Of a stretch of 64,000 nucleotides of DNA, positions 41,222 through 52,873 are shown piece after piece (positions within the stretch are counted from its first letter, which is position 1; each line of letters begins with the position of its first letter). Under the pieces are notes generated by a model. It was not told the DNA's origin, made no database searches, and worked only from the letters and a program-made list of their open reading frames with translations. The translations under genes were made by a program, and so were the position numbers. The stretch is from Comamonas koreensis (lineage in GTDB: Bacteria; Pseudomonadota; Gammaproteobacteria; Burkholderiales; Burkholderiaceae_C), in contig NZ_CP043575.1 of assembly GCF_014076495.1 (NCBI RefSeq), positions 2,976,001 through 3,040,000 of the forward strand. The letters run 5' to 3'.

Positions 41222-42457
41222 TCAGGCGGCCTGGGCAAAAATCTTCAACTGCTGCGCATGGATGGAAAACTGCAACCAGCGGCCCACCTGGATATCGAGC
41301 TGCAGGCACTGCGCCGGGCTCAGCTGCAGCTGCACATGGCGCTCGGGTAGGCGCTGCACATCGACATGGACGATGCACAGCGCTCCGAGAAACTCCAGCT
41401 GCTCGACGACACCGGTGAGCACCGGCGCGCCATTGGGCGCAGGCGCGCTGCCGATGGGCGGCATGGCCGTGCAGTCATGCACGCTGCAGTCTTCTGGCCG
41501 CAGGTAGACATGCAGGCTTTCGCCGGGGCTCATGCGCGGCGCCTGCGGGCAGTACAGCTTGTGGCCTGCCAAGGTGATGCCGCCATTGCCGGCGGCCAGG
41601 GCCTGCAGCTTGTTGGCCTTGCCGATGAACTCGGCCACAAACGGGGTGGCCGGGCGTTGGTAGATGTCGCGGGGCGTGCCCACTTGCTCGACCACGCCAT
41701 GGTTCATCACCACAACGCGATCGGCCATGGCCATCGCCTCTTCCTGGTCATGCGTGACCATGATGGTGGTGACATACAGGCGCTGCTGCAGCGCCCGGAT
41801 CTCGTTGCGCAGGTGCACGCGCACGGTGGCGTCCAGGGCGGACAGAGGCTCATCGAGCAGCAGCAGGCCGGGCGACATGGCCAGCGCACGGGCCAGGGCC
41901 ACGCGCTGCTGTTGGCCACCCGACAGCTGGGCCGGGTACTTGCCGCCACTGACCGACAGGCCCACGGTATCCAGCAGGCTTTGCACCTTCTGGGCCACCA
42001 GGGCCTTGGGTTGGCGCTGGCTGACGAGGCCATAGGCCACGTTGTCGGCGACCGTCAGATTGGGAAACAGCGCATAGGACTGGAAGACGATCCCGTAGTC
42101 CCGCTGGGAAGCAGGCAGTTGGGAGATGTTCTTGCCGTCCTGCCAGATCTCGCCGCTGGTCTGGGCTTCGAGCCCGGCAATCGCGCGCAGCAAGGTGGTC
42201 TTGCCGCAGCCCGAGGGGCCCAGAAAGCACACCAGCTCGCCACGGCGAATCTGCAGGTTGATCGACTGCAAGGCGGTAAAGCTGCCGTAGGACTTGTGCA
42301 GATGGCGAATCTCCAAAAAGGGCGGGCCGCCTTCTTCGCGGCCACGGCGCAAGCCCTGCTCGGCGGACTCGAATGCATACGAGGTATCGCGCACGGGCGT
42401 GGTCTGCGCCGCCTGGCCCTGCGCTACTGGCAAACGTGCTGTCTCCCTGTCACTCAC
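41222..42457 (-). CDS. 2-aminoethylphosphonate-type ABC transporter ATP-binding protein
   Basis: ABC ATPase of 411 residues, PotA/FbpC type. Walker [13 protein letters not shown]-loop [14 protein letters not shown], signature [16 protein letters not shown], Walker [17 protein letters not shown], switch His [17 protein letters not shown]-terminal TOBE-like regulatory region includes [11 protein letters not shown]. The most likely start is GTG at 42457, which overlaps the receptor gene's TGA as GTGA. An ATG at 42496 would require a longer overlap. Confidence 0.88.
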   Translation of the reverse strand: MSDRETARLPVAQGQAAQTTPVRDTSYAFESAEQGLRRGREEGGPPFLEIRHLHKSYGSFTALQSINLQIRRGELVCFLGPSGCGKTTLLRAIAGLEAQTSGEIWQDGKNISQLPASQRDYGIVFQSYALFPNLTVADNVAYGLVSQRQPKALVAQKVQSLLDTVGLSVSGGKYPAQLSGGQQQRVALARALAMSPGLLLLDEPLSALDATVRVHLRNEIRALQQRLYVTTIMVTHDQEEAMAMADRVVVMNHGVVEQVGTPRDIYQRPATPFVAEFIGKANKLQALAAGNGGITLAGHKLYCPQAPRMSPGESLHVYLRPEDCSVHDCTAMPPIGSAPAPNGAPVLTGVVEQLEFLGALCIVHVDVQRLPERHVQLQLSPAQCLQLDIQVGRWLQFSIHAQQLKIFAQAA

Positions 42458-43488
42458 TTCTTGGCCTCGCTCTTGGCGTCGTAACGCTTGGTCCACTCGG
42501 CCAGCACGCGCTCGCGGCTGTCGGCCATCTTGGAGAAGTCCAGCGGAATCAGGCGCGACTCATAGTCGGCAGGAATATTGGCCAGCTTGGGGGCGACGCC
42601 GGGCATGGCGGTGACGGCAAAGTTCTTGCCGTACAGCTCCATCGCCTCCTTGCTCACGGCCCAGTCCACCAGCTTCTGGGCGGCATCGGCTTGCTTGGTG
42701 CCCTTGTAGATGCTGATGCCTTCCAGATCCCAGCCCAGGCCTTCCTTGGGGAACACCAACTCGATGGGGGCGCCCTTGGCCTTGTTGGCGTGCGCGCGGT
42801 ATTCAAACGAGATACCGGCGACATACTCGCCCTGGGCGGCCATGTTGCAGGGCTTGGAGCCCGAGTGGGTGTACTGCGCAATGTTCTCGTGCAGCGCATC
42901 CATGTACTTCCAGCCGCCGCCGTTGCCGTTGTCGTCGCCAAACAGCTGCAGCCAGGCAGCGACGTCAAAGTAGCCGGTGCCGCTCGAGGCGGGGTTGGGC
43001 ATCACCACCTGGCCCTTGAACTCGGGCTTGGTCAGGTCTTGCCAGCTGGTGGGCATGGGGATGTTGCGCTTCTTGGCTTCGACGGTGTTGAAGCAGATGG
43101 TGGCGCCAAACACATCCATACCGACCCAGCTGGGTGGGTTCTTGCTGTCGCGGTACTTGGCCGTGATGGCGTCGAGGCCCTTGGGGGCATAGCCCTGGAG
43201 CATGTCGTTCTTGTCGAAAATCGCCAGGCTCGATGCCGCCACGCCCATGATCACATCGGCCTTGGGGTTGGCTTTTTCGGCCAGCAGCTTGGCGGTGATA
43301 ACGCCGGTCGAGTCACGCACCCATTTCAGCGCGATGTTGGGATGGTTCTTGTTGAAGGCCGTCTCGTAAGCCTTGAGCTGGTCCATCTCGAGCGCCGTGT
43401 AGACCGTCAGTTCCGTCTTTTGGGCATACACCAGGCCCGTTGCTGCCATGGCGGCAGCTGCAGCCACCAGCTTTTTCCAGTTCTTCAT
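42454..43488 (-). CDS. 2-aminoethylphosphonate-type ABC transporter substrate-binding protein
   Basis: Periplasmic receptor of 344 residues, family 1/iron(III)-type. Signal peptide [23 protein letters not shown]. The mature protein has [75 protein letters not shown] and [20 protein letters not shown], as in putative aminoethylphosphonate receptors (TIGR03261-like). It is the first gene of the operon that ends with phnX. A 17-bp palindrome lies about 100 bp upstream. Confidence 0.87.
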   Translation of the reverse strand: MKNWKKLVAAAAAMAATGLVYAQKTELTVYTALEMDQLKAYETAFNKNHPNIALKWVRDSTGVITAKLLAEKANPKADVIMGVAASSLAIFDKNDMLQGYAPKGLDAITAKYRDSKNPPSWVGMDVFGATICFNTVEAKKRNIPMPTSWQDLTKPEFKGQVVMPNPASSGTGYFDVAAWLQLFGDDNGNGGGWKYMDALHENIAQYTHSGSKPCNMAAQGEYVAGISFEYRAHANKAKGAPIELVFPKEGLGWDLEGISIYKGTKQADAAQKLVDWAVSKEAMELYGKNFAVTAMPGVAPKLANIPADYESRLIPLDFSKMADSRERVLAEWTKRYDAKSEAKK

Positions 43489-43585
43489 TGCGTACTCTCT
43501 CGCCTGGGTTAATAGGATCGATGGAGTATCGGAAGCCTTTGTGACAATGGCATGGCGGATTGGCGAATCTTGGATGACACAGGCG

Positions 43586-43602
43586 CTCGTCATATTGACG
43601 AG
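43586..43602. promoter_or_regulatory. palindromic operator candidate of phosphonate operon
   Basis: CTCGTCA (43586-43592), TAT, TGACGAG (43596-43602): a perfect 7-bp inverted repeat with a three-base centre, 98 bp upstream of the receptor start. No regulator gene is adjacent, so a factor encoded elsewhere is implied. Confidence 0.5.
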
Positions 43603-43709
43603 GCATTTGGGCTGTATCGCAGGCGCTACAGTGGCCTGCCATCCTGCGCCTGAAGGCCGCCATTCCCGGTGGCCCTGCGCTGGATTGGGCGCCACTTTAT
43701 GCTGTTCGC

Positions 43710-44156
43710 ATGACATCAGCCACCTGGATCGCCTATATCGACGGCAGCGCCCTGCCCAACCCGGGGCGCATGCGCATTGGCGGCATTGCCTATGCGCCCG
43801 ATGGGGCGAGCCACCGCTTTAGCCAGGCAGTAGGCCATACCGGCTGCAACAACGAGGCCGAAGCACTGGCCGCCATCCATGCCCTTCAATGGCTGCAAGG
43901 CATGGGCGCACGCGAGGTGCTACTGCACACCGACAGCAGCATTCTGGCCGCGCAAATGGCAGAGCCCGCCGCCAAGCCGATTGCCCGCCTGGCTGCACTG
44001 TATGAACAGGCCCGTTCTCTGCGTGCTGGCTTTGCACAGCTGGAGGTGCGCTGGGTGCCGCGCCACAAGAACACCGTAGCCGATGCCTTGGCGCGCGGTG
44101 AAGCGGCACCGGCAGACGATGCGGTAGATGCAGCAGCGATGACCAGCATGGCCTGA
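43710..44156 (+). CDS. RNase HI-like protein
   Basis: RNase H-fold protein of 148 residues. The acidic active-site positions are retained: Asp in AYIDGSALPNPG, Glu in CNNEAEALAAIHAL, Asp in LLHTDSSILAAQ, and Asp in KNTVADALARGE. It is a type I RNase H-related domain of the short bacterial kind also called reverse-transcriptase-like. It is probably a nuclease for RNA in RNA-DNA hybrids; no reverse transcriptase is encoded nearby. It is divergent from the phosphonate operon. Confidence 0.85.
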   Translation: MTSATWIAYIDGSALPNPGRMRIGGIAYAPDGASHRFSQAVGHTGCNNEAEALAAIHALQWLQGMGAREVLLHTDSSILAAQMAEPAAKPIARLAALYEQARSLRAGFAQLEVRWVPRHKNTVADALARGEAAPADDAVDAAAMTSMA

Positions 44157-44216
44157 TCCGGTCTGATGGTGTTTTATCTGGCCTTAGCTGGATTGATCTG
44201 GTTGAGGCTGGCCTAA

Positions 44217-44489
44217 GAACCTGTTCAAAGTCTCCTCGCGCCGCGACAGTGTCTTTGCGAGATGGGATGCGAGGGGGGCGCCCAGCCGCGCAATACCGCA
44301 GCAATAGCCCAGCTATTGCGAGGATTTGCAACAACGCATACCGCTCCCTAGCCGGGCGCCCCTTCCCGGGCAGCGCAAAGCCACTGTCCCTGTGGGTTGG
44401 AGTGAAATCGGGCGATTTCTTCGCGCTGACCCTTCAAACTCATCCCGATTGCACTCCAACGCGGTTGCGTAGACACTTTGAAAAGGTTC
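44217..44489. mobile_element. MITE-like element, copy 2 (273 bp)
   Basis: Second copy of the element at 2777-3084, nearly identical over its length. The left end GAACCTGTTCAAAGTCTC is intact; the right end matches its complement at 16 of 18 bases. TAA precedes and TGA follows the element. It lacks the 35 bp holding the 2995-3014 palindrome of copy 1; that stretch is bracketed in copy 1 by CCCTT repeats. The stem GCAATAGC/GCTATTGC (44301-44308, 44312-44319) is kept while its three-base loop differs. Confidence 0.85.
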
Positions 44490-44516
44490 TGAGGCGAGAC
44501 CCGCAGCGCAGACGGG

Positions 44517-45602
44517 CTAGTTTTTGCCGCGCAGGCGCGAGCCTGGCAGCCTGCGCAGGGGCCGGGCCGCTGGCGGCACGCTGCGCATGGGGCGGCGGCC
44601 GTTGCCTGCTCCAGTGTCTGCTGCGGCGACTGTATCCCCCGCCCTGCCCGCCTGGGCCTGCTCCAGCCGCAGCTGGGCGAGCGCAGTCTCATGCTGGTGG
44701 CTTTGGAGCGCCATGGCCTGCGCATGTGCTGCTTGCGCGCTCTGCAGCTGGTGCTGCAACTGCTGCACCTGGGCCTGCGCCTGCTGCAGCTGCGCGGCTT
44801 GCTGCTCACGCTGGCCCTGCAGGGTCTGGCGGTCTTGCTGCCATTGGGCTTCGAGCTTGGCCAGCTTTTCTTGCTCGGCGCGCTGGGCCGCCATTGCCTG
44901 CTTGGTCTCCTGGCGTGCGCGGTCGAGCTCTTGCAATGCCCTGTGCTGCTGCAGCTGGGTGCTGTGCTGCAGCTCCCGCAGCTGCTCGGCATGGGCCAGG
45001 TCGGCCTCATCGCGGGCTTTGCGGTTGGCAAACAGCTCCTGCTCCAGCGCCTGCAGGCGCTGCTGCTGGGTGGCGGCAAACTGGTCTTTTTGCCGGCCGG
45101 CCTGCTCCAGATCAGCCAGGCGCCCGCTTTGCATCTTGATCTGGGCATGGGCTACGGCGAGCGCCTGCTCGGTGGCGGCGCGTTGCTGGGCCATCAGGCT
45201 GCGCTCTTGCGCCAGGGCTTGCTGAGCGTCGTCTAACGCTTGCTGCTGCGCCTGCAGATCCTCGCGCACGGGCTCCAACAGCGCATCGGCCGCTTGCGAT
45301 GCCTGCGCTTGCACCTGCTCCCAGACCTGTTGCAGCGCCTGCACCAGCACGGGCGGCAAGCCGTTGCCGAGAGCGCTATCAGGCTCGCCATTGAGGGCGC
45401 TGCCCCCGCCTCCCGCTCCCAGGCGCGGCCCCAAGGTCGCAAACCAGGCCTCCAGCATGGGGCTTACCGTATTGGGCGAGCCCCGGCCGATCTTCTGGCG
45501 CACCCGCTCAATCGTCGGCCGTTTGCCCTCTAGCAGCAGCGCATCGGCCGCCTGCCAGACATCTTCTTTTTGCACGCTGCGCGTGGCACGCGACATTTCC
45601 AT
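44517..45602 (-). CDS. KfrA-like DNA-binding coiled-coil protein
   Basis: Protein of 361 residues. The N-terminal 60 residues (SVQKEDVWQAADALLLEGKRPTIERVRQKIGRGSPNTVSPMLEAW) match the KfrA_N DNA-binding domain, a plasmid-associated HTH. A long Gln/Ala/Glu-rich coiled coil follows (about residues 100-330), and the C-terminus is Arg-rich. KfrA of broad-host-range plasmids is an autorepressor with roles in partition. Here it is chromosomal and divergent from a tyrosine recombinase. A role regulating that recombinase is inferred from position. Confidence 0.85.
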   Translation of the reverse strand: MEMSRATRSVQKEDVWQAADALLLEGKRPTIERVRQKIGRGSPNTVSPMLEAWFATLGPRLGAGGGGSALNGEPDSALGNGLPPVLVQALQQVWEQVQAQASQAADALLEPVREDLQAQQQALDDAQQALAQERSLMAQQRAATEQALAVAHAQIKMQSGRLADLEQAGRQKDQFAATQQQRLQALEQELFANRKARDEADLAHAEQLRELQHSTQLQQHRALQELDRARQETKQAMAAQRAEQEKLAKLEAQWQQDRQTLQGQREQQAAQLQQAQAQVQQLQHQLQSAQAAHAQAMALQSHQHETALAQLRLEQAQAGRAGDTVAAADTGAGNGRRPMRSVPPAARPLRRLPGSRLRGKN

Positions 45603-45628
45603 TTTTTGACCCCTTTTCCGATTACTAT

Positions 45629-45685
45629 CGATAAGAGATTGTTATCGCAAGTAATTCGTCTGTTGTATGTAATATATCATACATA
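45629..45685. promoter_or_regulatory. divergent operator region, KfrA-like and recombinase
   Basis: AT-rich intergenic DNA with two dyads: CGATAA (45629-45634) with TTATCG (45642-45647), and TATGTA (45666-45671) with TACATA (45680-45685). They are plausible binding sites for the KfrA-like protein. Confidence 0.5.
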
Positions 45686-45705
45686 GCATGTAATATTTAA
45701 TTAAT

Positions 45706-46827
45706 ATGAAGTCTTACATACCACTTCCTATACCGGTAGATACGGATTTGCTGCCCGCAGCGCCGCCTGGCGCCGCGCCATTGCAGCCTGAGCTGCTGTC
45801 CGCATCGGCGCAAGACGCATTACATGCGCTGCGGCTGGAGGCTGCCTCTGAAAACACCACCAACAGCTACCAAGGGGCGCTGCGCTACTGGGCCGCCTGG
45901 TACTGGTTGCGCTATGGCCAGGCCATTGCCCTGCCGCTGCCGGCCAATGTGGTGCTGCAGTTTGTGGCTGACCACGGCGAGCACCTGGGCGCGCAAGGCG
46001 CGCAGTCGGGCCTGCCGCCGGCGCTGGACGCGCAGCTGGTGCAACTTGGCTTCAAGGGAAAACGGGGATCATTGGCGCATTCCACCCTGGTGCACCGGAT
46101 TGCGGTGCTATCCAAGGCGCACAGCCACCAGGCCCTGCCCAATCCCTGCCACAGCACGGAAGTGCGCGAGGCACTGCAGCACCTGCGCAAGGCCTATGCG
46201 CGCCGGGGCATGCTGGAGCAGAAAAAGGCCGCCCTCACCCGCCCCTTGCTGGAGCAGCTGCTGGCCACCTGCGATGAAAGTCTCAAAGGCCGGCGTGACC
46301 GCGCCTTGCTACTGTTTGCCTGGGCTAGCGGTGGGCGCCGGAGATCAGAGGTGGCGGACGCGCGCATGGAATGGCTGCAGAGCATGGGCCCGGGCCAGTA
46401 CCTCTATGACCTGCGCCTATCCAAAACCAACCAGAGCGGATCCGCCCGGCCGGAGAACTTCAAGCCCGTCGTTGGCGTGGCCGGTGCGGCGCTCGCCCAG
46501 TGGCTGGAGGGCTCGGGCATCCGTGAGGGCGCGATATTTAGACGCGTGTTCAAGAATGGCCTGGTGGGCGACTCGGCACTGAGCGCGCTGTCGGTCAACA
46601 ACATCGTCAAGGAGCGCTGCGCGCTCGCGGGGGTTGAGGGGGATTTTTCTGCGCACTCGCTGCGCTCGGGCTTTGTGACCGAAGCGGGCCGGCAGAACAT
46701 GGCGCTGGCCGACACGATGGCGATGACCGGCCACCAAAGTGCGGCGACGGTGCTGGGCTATTTCCGCGCCGAGGCGCCTCTGGCCAACAAGGCAGCGCGC
46801 CTGCTTGATGACCCGCAGGCCGACTGA
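45706..46827 (+). CDS. tyrosine-type site-specific recombinase
   Basis: Integrase-family protein of 373 residues. An N-terminal SAM-like DNA-binding domain includes AASENTTNSYQGALRYWAAW. The catalytic domain shows Arg in WASGGRRRSEVAD, Lys in LSKTNQSG, HSLRSGFVTEAG (His-x-x-Arg), MTGHQSAATVLGYFR (His and the nucleophile Tyr). All catalytic residues appear intact. It is divergent from the KfrA-like gene; no flanking att repeats or other mobile genes are evident, so it may be a remnant or a domesticated recombinase. Confidence 0.88.
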   Translation: MKSYIPLPIPVDTDLLPAAPPGAAPLQPELLSASAQDALHALRLEAASENTTNSYQGALRYWAAWYWLRYGQAIALPLPANVVLQFVADHGEHLGAQGAQSGLPPALDAQLVQLGFKGKRGSLAHSTLVHRIAVLSKAHSHQALPNPCHSTEVREALQHLRKAYARRGMLEQKKAALTRPLLEQLLATCDESLKGRRDRALLLFAWASGGRRRSEVADARMEWLQSMGPGQYLYDLRLSKTNQSGSARPENFKPVVGVAGAALAQWLEGSGIREGAIFRRVFKNGLVGDSALSALSVNNIVKERCALAGVEGDFSAHSLRSGFVTEAGRQNMALADTMAMTGHQSAATVLGYFRAEAPLANKAARLLDDPQAD

Positions 46828-46849
46828 GCCTGCAGCGCAGTGCCTTGGG

Positions 46850-47671
46850 TCAATCCAGTGCGGTAGGCAGCAGCAGCACCAGCAGCATCAAACCGCCCAG
46901 CAGCACCAGCTGGTGCAGCATGTAGTAAGGCAGGCTGTGGCGCCCCAGCCAGGCGAGGCTGCGGCTGGCCCAGCTTTGCGCAGGCCGCGCCAGGTAGGCC
47001 TGCAGCCAGGCACCGGGCTTGGCCATCTGTTGGCGGCCAACGCTCAAGCCCAGCAGCATCACGCCCAACCAAGGCAGGATCGGAACAAAATCCTCGGTCG
47101 CGGGCTTGCGCGTCACCAAGCCCAAGGGGCTGAGCGGCTTAGTGTTGAGCCACTCGACAAGCGCGGCAGGCAAGCTGCTGGCGGCATAGTGGTAGAGGCC
47201 TGGCGCGAGCATGCAAAGCATCGCCAGGCACAGCAGCAGACGGTCACTGCAGCCATGCAGCAGGCGCAGTAGCAGCAGCATCACGGCCATGCCATGGAGC
47301 ACGCCAAAATAGATAAAGCTGTTGGGAAACACCAGGTAGGAGCCGGCGCTGACCAGCAGCGCGCAGCCCGCTACCTGCGCCCAGCGCTGGTAAAACCGGG
47401 TGGCGCTGGTCTGCTTGCTCTGGGCTGCGGCTTGGGCCAGGCCTGCGCACAGCAGGAACAGGCTGACAATGGCGCTGCGCTGCCAGGTCCAGACAGGGTC
47501 GTGGTAGAAATCCTGGCGCCACAGCTGCAGGTGGCTCAGATCAAAGCAGAGGTGGAAGACCGTCATCCAGACCATTGCCAGGCCTCGCAGCACATCCAGG
47601 TGGTCCCAGCGATCGCGCGGCGCGCGGGGCTTTGAATCGGCGTAGGTGACAGGGTGGAACTGGGTGGGCAT
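46850..47671 (-). CDS. HGSNAT-like (heparan-alpha-glucosaminide N-acetyltransferase domain) membrane protein
   Basis: Membrane protein of 273 residues with about seven hydrophobic helices. The start RWDHLDVLRGLAMVWMTVFHLCFDLSHL and the later FIYFGVLHGMAVMLLLLRLL, EDFVPILPWLGVMLLGLSVG and WLGRHSLPYYMLHQLVLLG match the HGSNAT_cat/DUF1624 acyltransferase-like family. Bacterial members probably acetylate cell-surface or periplasmic sugars; the substrate is unknown. Confidence 0.85.
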   Translation of the reverse strand: MPTQFHPVTYADSKPRAPRDRWDHLDVLRGLAMVWMTVFHLCFDLSHLQLWRQDFYHDPVWTWQRSAIVSLFLLCAGLAQAAAQSKQTSATRFYQRWAQVAGCALLVSAGSYLVFPNSFIYFGVLHGMAVMLLLLRLLHGCSDRLLLCLAMLCMLAPGLYHYAASSLPAALVEWLNTKPLSPLGLVTRKPATEDFVPILPWLGVMLLGLSVGRQQMAKPGAWLQAYLARPAQSWASRSLAWLGRHSLPYYMLHQLVLLGGLMLLVLLLPTALD

Positions 47672-47820
47672 AGGTCAATGATGGAGGCTGCGCTATCGTG
47701 CCACATCTGCACCGCAGCTGCTGCCTGGCGTTGCTGGCAAGCAGCAAACCCAGCCACCGTTTTCAAAGATTCCAATATGAAAAAGCCTGTCGCATTTGCA
47801 TGCAACAGGCTTTTAAATAA

Positions 47821-47897
47821 TGGTCGGAGCGGTGGGATTCGAACTCACGACCCTCTGCTCCCAAAGCAGATGCGCTACCAGGCTGCGCTACGCTCCG
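47821..47897 (-). tRNA. tRNA-Pro(UGG)
   Basis: On the minus strand the molecule begins CGGAGCGTAGCGC and ends CGCTCCGACCA. Seven-pair acceptor stem CGGAGCG/CGCTCCG, D arm with AGCCTGGTAG, anticodon loop CTTTGGGAG with anticodon TGG, T arm GTTCGAATC, and an encoded CCA end. It is 77 nt long. The flanks show no integrated element. Confidence 0.97.
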
Positions 47898-48061
47898 ACT
47901 AAGCATCTATTGTAACCCGATTTTGGAGCGCGTTTGGAGAAATCAGAACTGATCTTCTCGTTGCGCTACGCAAGCCGGGTGTCAGCTCCTGCGATTTGCG
48001 CCACAGGCCCCCGCCTTGCTACGGCAACGCAGCCCGGATGGTGGCCGGTGGCGACCGCCGC

Positions 48062-49591
48062 TTAACCTGCTGCCTTGGCGCTGGCTGCGCCGTTCTCTGC
48101 CAGCGGCGCGCTGTCCCAGCTGCCGCCCAGTGCGCGAATGAGCGCAATGGTGGCCGTGTACTGGGCGGTGCGCACCTGCAGCGCCTGGCGCCGGTTGCGC
48201 AGCTCGTTGCGGCGGGCGTCGAGCAGTTCGAGCTGGCTGACCAGGCCGTTGCGGTAGCGCACATCGGAGAGGTGCGTGGCGCGCTCGGCCGACTGCACGG
48301 CCTGGCCCAGCACCGTGGCTTGGCCTTGCAGCAGGCGCAGGCTGCTCAGCTGGTCTTCCACCTCGCGAAAGGCCCCCAGCACCTGGCCGCGCTGGGCCGC
48401 CACTGCCGCTTCCAGCCGGGCCTTGGCGCCCTCTTCCTGCGCCTCGCGCTGGCCGCCGTCAAACAGCGGCAGCGACAGCAGCGCGCCCAGGCCCCAGGAG
48501 CGGGCCGACCATTTGAACAGGTCGCCCAGGTCGGGCGAGGCAAAGCCGCCATTGCCGGTCAAGGTGATCGCCGGAAACCAGGCCGCTTGCGCCACGCCCA
48601 CGCGGGCCTGTGCGGCCAGCACGCTGGCTTGCGCGGCCGACACATCGGGCCGGCGGGCCAGCACGGTGCCTGGCACACCTGCCGGGATCACCGGCAAGCG
48701 CACCTCGCCCTGGGCAGCGGGCAGCACAAAGCCGGTCGCCACCTCGCCCACCAGCACTGCCAGCGCATTGCTGAGTGTTGCCTGCTGGCGTTCCAAGGCC
48801 AAGGCCTCGGACTCGGTCGCCGACACCTCGCTTTGCATGCGCACCACCTCCAGCTCGGCGGCGTCGCCCGCGTCAAAGCGGCGCTGGATCAAGCGCAAGG
48901 TGTCGCGGTAGGCGGACAGGCTTTGCTGCACCAGCTGCTGCTCGGTTTGCAGCGCGCGCAGCTGCAGATAGGTCTGCGCCACATCGGACTGCACCATCAG
49001 CCGCGTGCTTTGCAGCAAGGCGGCACGGGCATCGGCGTCAAGCTGGGCAGCTTGGCTGGCTTGCGAGAGACGGCCAAACAGGTCGACCTCGTAGGACAGG
49101 TTGAGCCCGGCCGTCACCAAGGTCGCCGGCTGCAAACCATTGCTGGTGTTGGCACCGGCCTGGCGCGCCGCGCCGCCGGAGACGCCCACTTGCGGCAGGC
49201 GCTGGGCATCGGCCGAGCGCAGCAGCGCCCGGGCCTCTGCCAGGCGGGCTGCGGCCGTTTGCACATCGGTGTTGGCGTCCGCTGCGCGCTCGACCAGCTG
49301 GGTCAGCTCGGCATCGCCAAAGGCCAGCCACCAGGCGCCCCGGGGCTGGGCCTCGGCCGGGGCCGCCGTGGTCCAGGAGGCCTGGTCCTGCGCTGTGCTG
49401 AAAGCGGCGGGCACCGGCACGCCAGCGTTTTGTACAGCAGGCGGCAGCGCGGTTGCGCAACCGGCCAGCAGCAGGGCCGCCGCCAGCGGCGTGAGCAGTT
49501 TCAAGCGCAGGGGGGCCAGCGCGCGGCGCAGGCTTTGGCCCACCGGGCCCCGCCCGGCGTTGGCATGGGTAAATAGGGTCATTTTTTGCAT
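48062..49591 (-). CDS. RND efflux outer-membrane lipoprotein (OprM/NodT family)
   Basis: Outer-membrane channel of 509 residues. A lipobox LLLAGCATALPP near residue 45 gives a lipid-anchored trimer subunit. The family features are two repeats with coiled-coil hairpins: GAWWLAFGDAELTQLVERA, YEVDLFGRLSQASQAAQ, LARRPDVSAAQASVLAAQARVGVAQAAWFPAITLTG, and LSLPLFDGGQREA. It is the last gene of an adaptor-pump-channel operon. An in-frame ATG at 49582 is an equally good start. Confidence 0.93.
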   Translation of the reverse strand: MQKMTLFTHANAGRGPVGQSLRRALAPLRLKLLTPLAAALLLAGCATALPPAVQNAGVPVPAAFSTAQDQASWTTAAPAEAQPRGAWWLAFGDAELTQLVERAADANTDVQTAAARLAEARALLRSADAQRLPQVGVSGGAARQAGANTSNGLQPATLVTAGLNLSYEVDLFGRLSQASQAAQLDADARAALLQSTRLMVQSDVAQTYLQLRALQTEQQLVQQSLSAYRDTLRLIQRRFDAGDAAELEVVRMQSEVSATESEALALERQQATLSNALAVLVGEVATGFVLPAAQGEVRLPVIPAGVPGTVLARRPDVSAAQASVLAAQARVGVAQAAWFPAITLTGNGGFASPDLGDLFKWSARSWGLGALLSLPLFDGGQREAQEEGAKARLEAAVAAQRGQVLGAFREVEDQLSSLRLLQGQATVLGQAVQSAERATHLSDVRYRNGLVSQLELLDARRNELRNRRQALQVRTAQYTATIALIRALGGSWDSAPLAENGAASAKAAG

Positions 49592-49603
49592 GTTGTTCTT
49601 CTC

Positions 49604-52849
<3,246 letters not shown>

Positions 52850-52873
52850 ACGCTTGGCTTTTTTGTTATCGGT

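Noticed and set aside
47821..47897. tRNA-Pro as integration site of a mobile element with the recombinase at 45706
   Set aside because: No duplicated tRNA 3' end was seen nearby, and a host-type gene lies between recombinase and tRNA.
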